Positions 26,302-34,770 of a stretch of DNA of 64,000 bases are shown here, in pieces. The position numbers and the translations under genes were made by a program. The number at the start of each line of letters is the position of its first letter. Position 1 is the stretch's first letter. The notes below the pieces were generated by a model. It did no database searches, was not told where the DNA came from, and was given only the letters and a program-made list of their open reading frames with translations. The stretch covers positions 46,454 through 110,453 of the forward strand of contig NZ_QRAO01000002.1 of the NCBI RefSeq assembly GCF_003353425.1. The letters are read 5' to 3'. The DNA comes from Marinirhabdus gelatinilytica. GTDB taxonomy: Bacteria > Bacteroidota > Bacteroidia > Flavobacteriales > Flavobacteriaceae.

Positions 26302-26362
26302 GCTTTAGGCTTTAAGCAGTTAAAATTTATTGCCTATGGCTTATTGCACTAGGCTTTAGGCT
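26302..26362. repeat. Short GGCTTTA-type repeats between fadN and fadA
   Basis: The 74-bp gap contains GCTTTAGGCTTTAAGC near its start and CTAGGCTTTAGGCTTAAA near its end, with TGCCTATGGCTTA between. A weaker resemblance (AAAGGCTTACAGCCTAGGG) occurs near 62620. It may be an interspersed intergenic repeat or just low-complexity sequence. Confidence 0.4.
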
Positions 26363-26367
26363 TAAAT

Positions 26368-28776
26368 TTAATTACGTAACGGTTTCCCTTTTTGTATCAT
26401 ATGCTGCAAACGCTCCAGTGTTTTTCTCTCACCGGTTAGGCTCAAGAATGCTTCGCGTTCTAGGTCCAGCAGATATTGCTCGCTTACTTCAGTGGGCTCG
26501 CTCAAGTCGCCACCGGCCATTACGTAGGCCAATTTATCGGCTATCTTTTGATCGTGCTCGCTAATATAATTGCTGGCTTCCATACTGTCTGTTCCTACGT
26601 AGAACATTCCCAAGGCTTGTTTCCCTAACACCTTTACATCTTCTCGCTTAGGAGGTTGGGTGTAGCCCATATCGGCCATTTGTCTTGCTACGGCTTTTGC
26701 GGTCGCTATCTGTCTTGCTGTGTTCACCACCACAATGTCTTTTCCTGGTTTCAGGATATCCAGATCGTATGCCTCGTGGGCGCTGGTAGATACTTTTGCC
26801 ATTGCTACGGTCAAGAAATGTTGACGCAAACGGTTCAGTTCTACATCATCTTTTTTAAAGGAATCACTCGCTCGAAGTGCCATTTCCTTGGATCCTCCAC
26901 CGCCGGGAATCACCCCAACGCCAAACTCTACCAAGCCAATGTAACTCTCGGCTGCGGCCACTACACGGTCTGCGTGCAAGGTTAACTCGCAACCACCGCC
27001 CAAGGTCATTCCGTGGGGTGCCATTACCGTTGGGATAGAAGAGTAACGCAAACGCATTACCGTATCCTGAAAATATTTTACGGCAGCGTTCAGCTCGTCA
27101 TATTCCTGCTCCACCGCCATCATAAAGATCATTCCAATGTTGGCACCAACCGAAAAGTTCTGTCCTTGGTTTCCAATGACCAATCCGTCGAATCTATCTT
27201 CGGCAATGTCTATGGCTTTGTTGATACCTGCCAGTACATCGCCGCCAATGCTGTTCATCTTACTACGGAATTCCACATTTAAGATACCATCGCCCAAATC
27301 CTGAACGGATACACCGCTGTTACTGAACACTTCCGAGGTTTCGCGAATATTGTCCAAAATAATAAAGGCATCCTGTCCGGGTACTTTCTTGTGGCTCTTG
27401 GAAGGAATGTCGTAAAAATACGTCTGCCCGTTCACCACACTGTAGAAGGATTCTACATTGGCGTCCAGCATTTCCTGTACCCAGTCGGCTGGCTTTTTCC
27501 CCGTTTCTTCAATAAGTTCGAGTCCTTTTTTTACACCCACGGCATCCCAAATCTCAAACGGACCGTGCTGCCAGCCAAAACCGGCTTTCATCGCGTCATC
27601 AATTTTGTAAAGCTCGTCGGTTATTTCAGGAATTCGGTGGGATACGTACGCGAACATAGCACCAAAGTTTCTTCGGTAAAATTCGCCTGCTTTGTCGTCT
27701 CCTTTTATTAAGATAGGGAAACGGTCTGCTACATTTTCAACCGACTTGGTTTTCTCCAGCGTTGCGAATTTCGCTTTTTTGCCTGGGCGGTATTCCAACG
27801 TATCTAAGTCCAAGCCTAAAATTTCAGTTTTACCGTCCTTATCTTTTGTTTTTTTATAGAATCCTTGTCCGCTCTTGCTTCCCAACCATTTGTTGTCCAT
27901 CATGGTTTGGATAAAACCGGGCAGCTTAAACATATCGTGTTCCTCGTCTTCGGGAACATTTTCGTAAATCCCGTTGGCAACGTGTACCAAGGTGTCCAAT
28001 CCTACTACATCCACAGTTCGGAAGGTGGCAGATTTAGGGCGACCAATAACAGGCCCCGTTAATTTATCTACCTCTTCCACCGTAAGGCCCATGTCCTTTA
28101 CCAAATGGAACATCGCTTGTATGCCGTAGATCCCAATTCGGTTTCCAATAAAAGCTGGGGTGTCCTTGGCGACCACAGTGGTTTTCCCAAGGAACTTCTC
28201 GCCGTAATTGTCCAAGAAATCTAAAATCTCAGCATCGGTTTTTGGGCCAGGGATAATTTCGAATAATTTTAAGTATCGCGGTGGATTAAAAAAGTGTGTT
28301 CCGCAGAAATGCTTCTGGAAATCCTCGCTTCGGCCCTCGCTCATAAATTGAATGGGAATCCCCGAAGTGTTTGAGGTAATGAGGGTTCCTGGGGTGCGGT
28401 GTTTCTCTAAATTCTCGAACACTTGTTTCTTGATGTCCAAACGTTCCACCACTACTTCAATAATCCAGTCGGCTTTTGAAACTTTGGAGATATCATCTTC
28501 CAGATTTCCGGTAGTGATCCTGTTGGCAAAATCCTCGTGGTACAGCGGTGCAGGTTTGCTTTTTATGGCACTCTGCAAGGCTTCGTTCACCAAGCGGTTA
28601 CGTACCTGTTTGTCCTCAAGGGTTAATCCTTTTGCTTTTTCTTTGTCGGTAAGTTCACGTGGGACAATGTCCAACAACAGAACTTCCACGCCAATATTGG
28701 CAAAATGGCAAGCGATACCGCTTCCCATAATTCCTGAACCAATAACGGCTACGTTGTTTATTCTTCTTTTTGACAT
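26368..28776 (-). CDS. fadN: Bifunctional 3-hydroxyacyl-CoA dehydrogenase / enoyl-CoA hydratase (FadN-like)
   Basis: The 802-residue product has the dehydrogenase first, as in Bacillus FadN and unlike E. coli FadB. It has NAD fold VAVIGSGIMGSGIACHFAN at about 9-27, SNTSGIPIQFMSEG, catalytic His in CGTHFFNPPRYLKLFEII, DTPAFIGNRIGIYG and a second 3HCDH domain to about 460. The C-terminal crotonase domain has NFSVGANIGMIF, MAPHGMTLGGGCELTLHADRVVAAAE and YIGLVEFGVGVIPGGGG. It performs hydration and NAD-dependent oxidation in beta-oxidation. Its ATG overlaps the marR stop in a TAATG junction. Confidence 0.93.
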   Translation of the reverse strand: MSKRRINNVAVIGSGIMGSGIACHFANIGVEVLLLDIVPRELTDKEKAKGLTLEDKQVRNRLVNEALQSAIKSKPAPLYHEDFANRITTGNLEDDISKVSKADWIIEVVVERLDIKKQVFENLEKHRTPGTLITSNTSGIPIQFMSEGRSEDFQKHFCGTHFFNPPRYLKLFEIIPGPKTDAEILDFLDNYGEKFLGKTTVVAKDTPAFIGNRIGIYGIQAMFHLVKDMGLTVEEVDKLTGPVIGRPKSATFRTVDVVGLDTLVHVANGIYENVPEDEEHDMFKLPGFIQTMMDNKWLGSKSGQGFYKKTKDKDGKTEILGLDLDTLEYRPGKKAKFATLEKTKSVENVADRFPILIKGDDKAGEFYRRNFGAMFAYVSHRIPEITDELYKIDDAMKAGFGWQHGPFEIWDAVGVKKGLELIEETGKKPADWVQEMLDANVESFYSVVNGQTYFYDIPSKSHKKVPGQDAFIILDNIRETSEVFSNSGVSVQDLGDGILNVEFRSKMNSIGGDVLAGINKAIDIAEDRFDGLVIGNQGQNFSVGANIGMIFMMAVEQEYDELNAAVKYFQDTVMRLRYSSIPTVMAPHGMTLGGGCELTLHADRVVAAAESYIGLVEFGVGVIPGGGGSKEMALRASDSFKKDDVELNRLRQHFLTVAMAKVSTSAHEAYDLDILKPGKDIVVVNTARQIATAKAVARQMADMGYTQPPKREDVKVLGKQALGMFYVGTDSMEASNYISEHDQKIADKLAYVMAGGDLSEPTEVSEQYLLDLEREAFLSLTGERKTLERLQHMIQKGKPLRN

Positions 28777-29228
28777 TATGCTGAATGTTTTTTTGTAGGA
28801 TAAATTTTCTTACTGTTTATGAGCTCCATAATAGTGGAGGCAACTTTTTTGAATGTATGTAGTTCTTCTTCGGAAACAGTTTCTTTAACTGCCTCGTCGA
28901 ACCCGAACACCACACTTTTTGAAAACTCGCGCATCTCCCTTCCAAATTCGGTAAGGTGGATGAGGACCCCGCGGCCATCACTGGGATTGGGACGGCGTTC
29001 TATAAGGCCTTGCTGTTCCATTTTTTTAAGGGTGCGGGAAAGGGAAGTGGCTTCCATTCCCATCTTGGGGCCCAACATTGTACTGGGTGTACCCTCCTCT
29101 GGGTCTATGCTAATGAGCGCGAAGCCCGTAGCCATAGTGCTGCCCTTTTTTCCGGCCTCTTCGTTGTACAGTTTTTGTACGGCCATCCACGTACTCCTTA
29201 ATATATAATCTATTGTTTTTTCTTTCAA
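28776..29228 (-). CDS. MarR-family regulator of the fad operon
   Basis: The 150-residue MarR winged-helix protein shows MLGPKMGMEATSLSRTLKKMEQQGLIERRPNPSDGRGVLIHLTEFGREM (recognition helix and wing with the conserved D-R pair). The start is TTG at 29226-29228, about 25 nt downstream of a TATCTTTG promoter box. It is the first gene of marR-fadN-fadA-fadE and is joined to fadN by a 1-nt overlap. An 18-bp palindrome just upstream of the promoter is the likely operator. By analogy, acyl-CoA or fatty acid may relieve repression; this is inference. Confidence 0.9.
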   Translation of the reverse strand: MKEKTIDYILRSTWMAVQKLYNEEAGKKGSTMATGFALISIDPEEGTPSTMLGPKMGMEATSLSRTLKKMEQQGLIERRPNPSDGRGVLIHLTEFGREMREFSKSVVFGFDEAVKETVSEEELHTFKKVASTIMELINSKKIYPTKKHSA

Positions 29229-29254
29229 GGGGTTGTTTTATTTTTTTGGAAAAC

Positions 29255-29262
29255 CAAAGATA
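29255..29262 (-). promoter_or_regulatory. TAnnTTTG promoter box, marR-fad operon
   Basis: On the minus strand this reads TATCTTTG, 26 nt before the TTG start of marR. The palindrome at 29272-29289 sits over the expected -33 region. Confidence 0.7.
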
Positions 29263-29271
29263 AGAAAAAAA

Positions 29272-29289
29272 TACTATGCGTGCATAGTA
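29272..29289. promoter_or_regulatory. Palindromic MarR-type operator
   Basis: TACTATGC (29272-29279) and GCATAGTA (29282-29289) are exact reverse complements around a 2-bp GT spacer. Size and position (9 bp upstream of the -7 box, over the -33 region) fit a MarR dimer repressing its own operon. Confidence 0.75.
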
Positions 29290-29399
29290 AATAAAGAATT
29301 GTTTATCAATTTTTTGTTGGGTAGGGTATAAGGAAGTTAGTTGTTGTTGAGAAATACGGGCTTGTGGGGATGGGGATGATTTATACAGCATACTGTCAG

Positions 29400-29656
29400 C
29401 AATTTTTCAAATTTTACAAGAAAGGTTTATCTGAAAAAAATATCAAGAACCTAGTTTAAAAACTATTCCACTTGAGAACCATGGATTTATCAGTTTTATA
29501 GAAATAAATTTATTTGAGGAAGATATTTACGAGATAGACTACTATGGGTCGTTTGGGTTTTCTCCATCTAAAAGATTCTATATATTTAGGAGATGATGAT
29601 ATTTTGACAGAAATCTTGGACACATTTATAGAATCACAAGGAAAAAAGAAAAAATA
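29400..29656 (+). pseudogene. Decayed small ORF remnant, family not recognised
   Basis: Protein-like sequence appears in shifting frames. About 29435-29595 reads with LENHGFISFIEINLFEEDIY and EIDYYGSFGFSPSKRFYI before a stop. After a one-base shift it continues as GDDDILTEILDTFIESQGKK and ends with TAA at about 29656. A further piece (QFFKFYKKGLSEKNI) precedes it in another frame. No start and no known family are visible. The rest of the 679-bp gap before 29908 shows only a short repeat-like tract at 29660-29870 and the downstream promoter. Confidence 0.35.
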
Positions 29657-29876
29657 AATTACACACAACAACGCATCCTATAAAAATCACGAGTATTTGT
29701 AAAGCAAGGGTTCGGACATTTTTCAAGCTCGCCAAATCCGCTAACTATTCATTAGATAGCCCAAAACAGCTTTACCACAAACAATAGCGAGCGATAGCAG
29801 CCCGTATGCTACCAGCAACTTTGGCTACGTTCTAAAGTCTGCCAACTACCAACTATCCACTGCCCCCTAATTTCCG

Positions 29877-29884
29877 TATCTTTG
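29877..29884 (+). promoter_or_regulatory. TAnnTTTG promoter box, PLP-enzyme gene
   Basis: TATCTTTG, 23 nt before the ATG at 29908. Confidence 0.7.
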
Positions 29885-29907
29885 CACCTTCATAAAACCT
29901 ACTGAAG

Positions 29908-31764
29908 ATGCAACAACAAACCCCTCAAGAATTTATAGAGCAAATCCTCAACAATATGCCGTCGGGCTGGCTGCGCACCACTACGCACAGATTGGATATT
30001 TACGACGAGTCACTGGCCAAAACTCAATTTCTCGAACAATTTGAGGCATTGTACAAAGAAGGGGTGGCATCTACAACTGCTTTGGAAACTTTGCCAACGG
30101 CCTACGATTATATTAGGTTGGGGCATCCGTTATCCTGTGTCTTGGAGTGGGGGATGGCAAAGGAACTCAATCTGGACGCTGCCCACGTGATTAGCTTTCA
30201 ATCGCAAACGGTTCCTGTGTTAGCTGTGTTGCGTAAAAATTTGCTGGATGGTAAGCAAACACAGATTTTATATACCCAAGAACTTCCGGATTGTTTTAAT
30301 GCTGAGATCATTAAAGAAGTTTATGGCTATACTTTCGAGTTGAAAAAGATAGCTTCAGTTTCAGGAATAAGTGCCGCTGCTGCTGATTATGTGGGGAGTA
30401 CGATTTTCATTTCAGAAGAAAAAAGCGTTAAAAAAGTTGATGTGCCCACTTCGGTAGATTTTCATATTTCCTTGTTGGGCGTACTGGGAAGCATCTTGAC
30501 AATGCGCAGTAAAGATGCACAGGGCTATGTTTCGGCCATACAACATGTGAGAAGGCGTGAGACTATTGCGATGACGCCTGCTAACTCATTAACTGCGTTG
30601 CAATCTTTTATAGACCGGTCGGTTCTTAAAATTTCAGAAGGAAATATTCAGCAGGACAAAAAGAGCGTGCTTTCAGCTATTAAAAAGATAACGCAGGGAC
30701 ATACAGAAGCATTGGTAGCGAGTAGTGGTCTTTCTATGCAATATGCTATTATGATGGGGCTGGTGCACAACGCCCAGCAACAACACCCTGGCAAAGCGAT
30801 TACATTTATTGTACCACCTAACTGTTATGGTGGAACCAACGACCAGGCAAGGCGAGTGGCAGCATGCCTGGAACATGTGGAGGTAGTAGATTTGCCGGTA
30901 GATGGCGATAATGATATGGTGCAGAGTATTGACAGGGTTTTGGATACCATAGCACAACGAGATGCCGTACCCTATATTATTGCCGAAATCCCTACCAACC
31001 CAAGAGTAGAGGTTCCAAACCTTGAAGCCTTAAAAAAGGCATTGAGCACTTCCCGAAAAACCAGCGAGGGCAATACCGCAATTCCTCCCGTTTTCATTCT
31101 TGACCAGACTTTTTGCCCTAATGTTAATTTTCTGGGTGAAGGCAGTATCTTGGCAAATGTCCAGACCATCTCTTACGTAAGTGGCTCAAAATTTCCCAGT
31201 GGTGGGCGATGTACTGCTGGATATTGCGTAGCCAATAAAAAAGCCTCAGCATTAGTTCCGAATATAAACACACACTTGAAATTATGCGATAATGAAGCTA
31301 CAGGTTTACAATTGGAAATTTTGGCGGAGCAATTACCTTCTATGAACGAGCGTATTGCCAGGGCATATAACAATACCCGTGAGTTTGTAAATTTTATAGA
31401 AGAAGAACTGCCGGAAGCAAAAATAAATTTTGTTTCTGAAGCATTGGCGGAGCAAGGTTTTACACCTTCGGTATTTTCGTTGGACCTGCCTACCAAAGGT
31501 ACTACACTCGAAGAAAGAGAACTTTACAAACGTGCCTTAAACCACAAACTCATTCATTTAATGATTACTGAAATCCCAACCGAGAGTAAATATTGCGTGA
31601 GTTACGGACAACTGAAAGGGTGCTACTGGACCATCCCCGCGACTTCTACCCAGGGAACCACTAAGGAAGGGGATAAGGATTATATCGCGAGAGTTTCGCT
31701 TTCAGCAAATATGGATCTGGAGCGGCACAAAGAGGTGTTTAGGGAGTTCCTGAAAAGTATCTAG
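29908..31764 (+). CDS. PLP-dependent enzyme of the Cys/Met metabolism family with long N-terminal extension
   Basis: The 618-residue product's C-terminal ~370 residues resemble cystathionine gamma-synthase-type enzymes: ALVASSGLSMQYAIM, IVPPNCYGGTNDQARR, IIAEIPTNPRVEVPNLEAL, FILDQTFCPN and the PLP lysine Lys428 in SYVSGSKFPSGGRCTAGY. The normal family length is about 380-400, so some 230 N-terminal residues are extra; their only readable features are a Pro/Trp-rich start and alternating alpha/beta stretches. The reaction is probably gamma-replacement, lyase or transferase chemistry on a sulfur amino acid, but the substrate is not clear. It has its own promoter. Confidence 0.8.
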   Translation: MQQQTPQEFIEQILNNMPSGWLRTTTHRLDIYDESLAKTQFLEQFEALYKEGVASTTALETLPTAYDYIRLGHPLSCVLEWGMAKELNLDAAHVISFQSQTVPVLAVLRKNLLDGKQTQILYTQELPDCFNAEIIKEVYGYTFELKKIASVSGISAAAADYVGSTIFISEEKSVKKVDVPTSVDFHISLLGVLGSILTMRSKDAQGYVSAIQHVRRRETIAMTPANSLTALQSFIDRSVLKISEGNIQQDKKSVLSAIKKITQGHTEALVASSGLSMQYAIMMGLVHNAQQQHPGKAITFIVPPNCYGGTNDQARRVAACLEHVEVVDLPVDGDNDMVQSIDRVLDTIAQRDAVPYIIAEIPTNPRVEVPNLEALKKALSTSRKTSEGNTAIPPVFILDQTFCPNVNFLGEGSILANVQTISYVSGSKFPSGGRCTAGYCVANKKASALVPNINTHLKLCDNEATGLQLEILAEQLPSMNERIARAYNNTREFVNFIEEELPEAKINFVSEALAEQGFTPSVFSLDLPTKGTTLEERELYKRALNHKLIHLMITEIPTESKYCVSYGQLKGCYWTIPATSTQGTTKEGDKDYIARVSLSANMDLERHKEVFREFLKSI

Positions 31765-31789
31765 CAACTTTTATATTTCAGCAAAAACA

Positions 31790-32752
31790 CTATTGCACCG
31801 AAATTAATGTATTCCAATTCGCTTCAAAATCTTTATTGAACCGAACCGTTTTACCAATGGCATTAATATCTTTTAGCCACTTTTTTTGTGTAGGGCTTAA
31901 ATATACTTCGGCTCTTTTTCGGCTGCCCAAGGCACTGTTGATTTTGGTGCGCTGTAAGGGTGATAGTGGGAGGTATTTATAGCTGGAATGTTGTAGGTAA
32001 TAATCTTCGTCCTTTTCGCTCCAACGGAAATTTCCAGATTTAATGGGTTTCATCTTGTGTTGTACCGCATAGGCATCCAGTTTCTCTGCTGAAATTTCGG
32101 AAGGATCAAATTTTACTTTTACCACTTCACCATGTTGGAATCCGGCATTGGTCTCTACCACACCTTCTTGGCTGCCCAATTGTTTTTCGCCGGTCCAAAA
32201 GCAATACATCTTGTAGGTGCGTTCTTGGAGTTGGGAAGGGGTGAAGCTCAGTTCCTTGCCCAGAATTTTTACATATTCGGGAATTTCCTTCCCTTCTTTC
32301 TGTAGCGCTGAAACCATGGCGTTGTACAACCCTTTCGCCGAATAATCACTCGCAACCCGTTTTACCAAATTGTCACCATTACGGTCTACAATACGCACCA
32401 CGGGATTGTTCCAGCTGGGTTCACCATATTTTTTCAGGATCTTGGCGTCGTTGCCACCTTTGTTGTTAAAAATGGCAAGAGGGATAAATTCGTTCTCAAT
32501 AGCTTCGGTCATTAAGGGATTGCTCAATACATTGTGACCATAGTTTCGGCAGGTAGCACAGCCGGGAACCTCCTGGAAAAGTATCAATACAGGTTTGTTT
32601 TCTTTTGCTGAAAGGGATATAGCAGTATCGTAATCTCGAAGCCAAGCCACCTTTCCCAATTCTTCATCTTGGTTGTTTGGGTTGGTACGTTGTTGGGCAG
32701 TTGCTGAAATATATAGAATAGAACATACAGCAATTATTAAAATATTCTTCAT
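31790..32752 (-). CDS. Secreted thioredoxin-like protein with an MsrA-like C-terminal domain
   Basis: The 320-residue product has signal peptide MKNILIIAVCSILYISATA. Residues about 30-150 form a thioredoxin-like domain with a CxxC centre in FQEVPGCATCRNYG, close to the VPGUxxT thioredoxin-like family. Residues about 180-230 read like a short methionine sulfoxide reductase A core (MYCFWTGEKQLGSQEGVVET followed by VVKVKFDPSEISAEKLDAY): the CFW catalytic Cys and the FDP-IS-E-L strand are kept, but the usual GCFWG Gly is Tyr. The C-terminus has YYLQHSSYKYLPLSPLQRTK. It is probably a periplasmic redox or oxidative-repair protein. Confidence 0.75.
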   Translation of the reverse strand: MKNILIIAVCSILYISATAQQRTNPNNQDEELGKVAWLRDYDTAISLSAKENKPVLILFQEVPGCATCRNYGHNVLSNPLMTEAIENEFIPLAIFNNKGGNDAKILKKYGEPSWNNPVVRIVDRNGDNLVKRVASDYSAKGLYNAMVSALQKEGKEIPEYVKILGKELSFTPSQLQERTYKMYCFWTGEKQLGSQEGVVETNAGFQHGEVVKVKFDPSEISAEKLDAYAVQHKMKPIKSGNFRWSEKDEDYYLQHSSYKYLPLSPLQRTKINSALGSRKRAEVYLSPTQKKWLKDINAIGKTVRFNKDFEANWNTLISVQ

Positions 32753-32803
32753 AACAATTTTTTTAATAGGTCGTACAATTAAAAAACACTTACAGTTATG
32801 AGG

Positions 32804-32858
32804 TAAAAAAGCTGTATAAAAAGATTGGCAAATAATGCATCTTTTTATACAGCCTTTT
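32804..32858. terminator. Bidirectional terminator hairpin
   Basis: GCTGTATAAAAAGA (32811-32824) is the exact reverse complement of 32840-32853, flanked by six A on the left and five T on the right. On the minus strand it should end transcription of the acyl-CoA synthetase gene that stops at 32885. Confidence 0.85.
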
Positions 32859-32884
32859 TCTAATGTTTAAGGAATATATTGTTT

Positions 32885-34663
32885 CTACCTTCCGTACAGT
32901 CCTTCGTAGAGGTCTTTGTACATTTCTTTAATAACTTTACGCTTGGCCTTCATTGTTGGAGTAAGTTGACCACCTTCAATACTCCAAGTATCTGGTGTTA
33001 GGGCGAAGGTTTTTACTTTCTCCCATTTTCCAAAACGCTCGTTGTACTTGTCTACTTCTTTTTGGATACGTGCAATCAACTTTTCGTTTTTACATGCTTC
33101 GGCAGGATCTTCTGAAATGTTATGACCCTTCTTCTTGCTCCAATCTGCAATCCATTCCCAGTTGGGCTGTATGAGTGCTGCTGGCATTTTTTCACCTTCA
33201 CCCACGACTAAAATCTGCTCTATGAAATTGGATTGTTTCATGGCGTTCTCAATAAGCTGCGGTGCCACGTATTTACCACCACTGGTCTTGAACATGGATT
33301 TTTTACGGTCGGTTATCTTTAGGAATCCCTCGCTGTCTATCTCACCAATATCACCTGTGTGAAAATAGCCGTTCTTTAACACCTCTTCGGTTTGGTCCGG
33401 GTCTTTGTAATAGCCTTGCATTACTTGTGGGCCTTTGATAAGGATTTCGCCATCTTCCGCTATTTTCACCTCGGTGTCTGGAAGCGGTTTCCCTACGGTG
33501 CCAATTTTAAAACCATTGTTGCGCATATCGTTTACGGACACTACTGGAGATGTTTCTGTTAATCCGTAGCCTTCCATCACAGGGCATCCCGCGGCATTGA
33601 ATACTCGTGCGAGACGTGGTTGCAACGCTGCACTACCAGAGGCAATCGCTTTTAAATTCCCGCCCAGAGCTTCTTGCCATTTGCTGAAAATGAGCTTTCT
33701 AGCAACACCCAATTTAGTCTCATACCACCAGCCGTTCTGGCCGTAAGGTTCCCATTTCAGGCCTAAGTCAACAGCCCAAAAGAATAAGTTCTTTTTTACG
33801 CCGGTTAAGTCGTTCCCTTTGGCAATAATTTTATCGTATACCTTTTCAAGTAATCGCGGTACAGCGGTCATCACTTCGGGGTGCACTTCTTTTAGGTTAT
33901 CGCTTATGGTTTCCAGATTTTCAGCAAAATGGATGCTCACGCCGCAATACTGGTACATATACAATAACATGCGCTCATAAATATGGCACACAGGAAGAAA
34001 GCTCAAGGCTTTACTCTTCCCCATTTCAATGGGGAGGCGCCCTTTACTGTGCTTGGCATTGCTTGCAATGTTTTTATGGCTCAACATGACACCCTTGGGT
34101 TTTCCGGTAGTTCCCGAAGTGTATATAAGGGTGGCCAGATCGTCTTCGTTTATGGCATCTTTTCGTTTCTCAACTTCATCCTGGAGGTCCTTGTTGTCAT
34201 CGCCCAAAGCAATTACCTCCATCCAGTTGGGGCATCCGTCTATGGCATCAAAACAATATACGCCTTTAAGGCTAGGGACGTTCTGTTTAATTTTATTGAT
34301 TTTTTCCAAAACCTCGTTACACGACACAAACACGTATTTCGATTCGGAGTGGTTCAACACGTATTCGTATTCTTCTTCAGAAATGGTGGGATAGATGGGT
34401 ACGTCCTGCGCTCCGGTTTGAAGGATACCAATGTCACAAATATTCCATTCGGTACGGTTGGTCATAGAAATAATGGCAACCTTATCGTTAGGTTGTACAC
34501 CTAATTTTATAAGCCCACGACTTATTGCGTTGGCCTTGTCTATATATTCTTGGGTTGAGGTTTTTACCCATTCTCCGTTTACCTTGCTCACTAGGGCGCC
34601 GTCTTGGGGATAGGTAGCTAATTGATAATACGGAAAATCGAAAAGTCTTTTTGGATCGGTCAT
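32885..34663 (-). CDS. Long-chain fatty acid-CoA ligase
   Basis: The 592-residue AMP-forming acyl-CoA synthetase has ATP motif DLATLIYTSGTTGKPKGVMLSHKN, A3/A5 region PVMEGYGLTETSPVVS, YFHTGDIGEIDSEGFLKITDRKKSMFKTSGGKYVAP and the adenylation-domain tail TPTMKAKRKVIKEMY. It activates long-chain fatty acids to acyl-CoA on the membrane face and would feed the beta-oxidation operon at 23-29 kb. It is monocistronic, ending in a strong terminator. No copy of the MarR palindrome was seen before it. Confidence 0.93.
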   Translation of the reverse strand: MTDPKRLFDFPYYQLATYPQDGALVSKVNGEWVKTSTQEYIDKANAISRGLIKLGVQPNDKVAIISMTNRTEWNICDIGILQTGAQDVPIYPTISEEEYEYVLNHSESKYVFVSCNEVLEKINKIKQNVPSLKGVYCFDAIDGCPNWMEVIALGDDNKDLQDEVEKRKDAINEDDLATLIYTSGTTGKPKGVMLSHKNIASNAKHSKGRLPIEMGKSKALSFLPVCHIYERMLLYMYQYCGVSIHFAENLETISDNLKEVHPEVMTAVPRLLEKVYDKIIAKGNDLTGVKKNLFFWAVDLGLKWEPYGQNGWWYETKLGVARKLIFSKWQEALGGNLKAIASGSAALQPRLARVFNAAGCPVMEGYGLTETSPVVSVNDMRNNGFKIGTVGKPLPDTEVKIAEDGEILIKGPQVMQGYYKDPDQTEEVLKNGYFHTGDIGEIDSEGFLKITDRKKSMFKTSGGKYVAPQLIENAMKQSNFIEQILVVGEGEKMPAALIQPNWEWIADWSKKKGHNISEDPAEACKNEKLIARIQKEVDKYNERFGKWEKVKTFALTPDTWSIEGGQLTPTMKAKRKVIKEMYKDLYEGLYGR

Positions 34664-34721
34664 AAGTGCTAAATATTGTAGTTATGCAAAATAGGGAAAA
34701 ATATTTAGTTTTTTACCATAA

Positions 34722-34752
34722 AAAAAAGGAGCCCATTATGAACTCCTTTTTT
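34722..34752. terminator. Terminator after the M14 carboxypeptidase gene
   Basis: AAAAAAGGAG (34722-34731) pairs with CTCCTTTTTT (34743-34752) around an 11-nt loop. On the minus strand it follows the M14 gene stop at 34771 and provides a T-run. Confidence 0.75.
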
Positions 34753-34770
34753 GATCTATGTGGTTGAAAA

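Noticed and set aside
29110-29391. 93-codon minus-strand open frame
   Set aside because: It overlaps the MarR operator, promoter and 5' end in another frame; no protein features.
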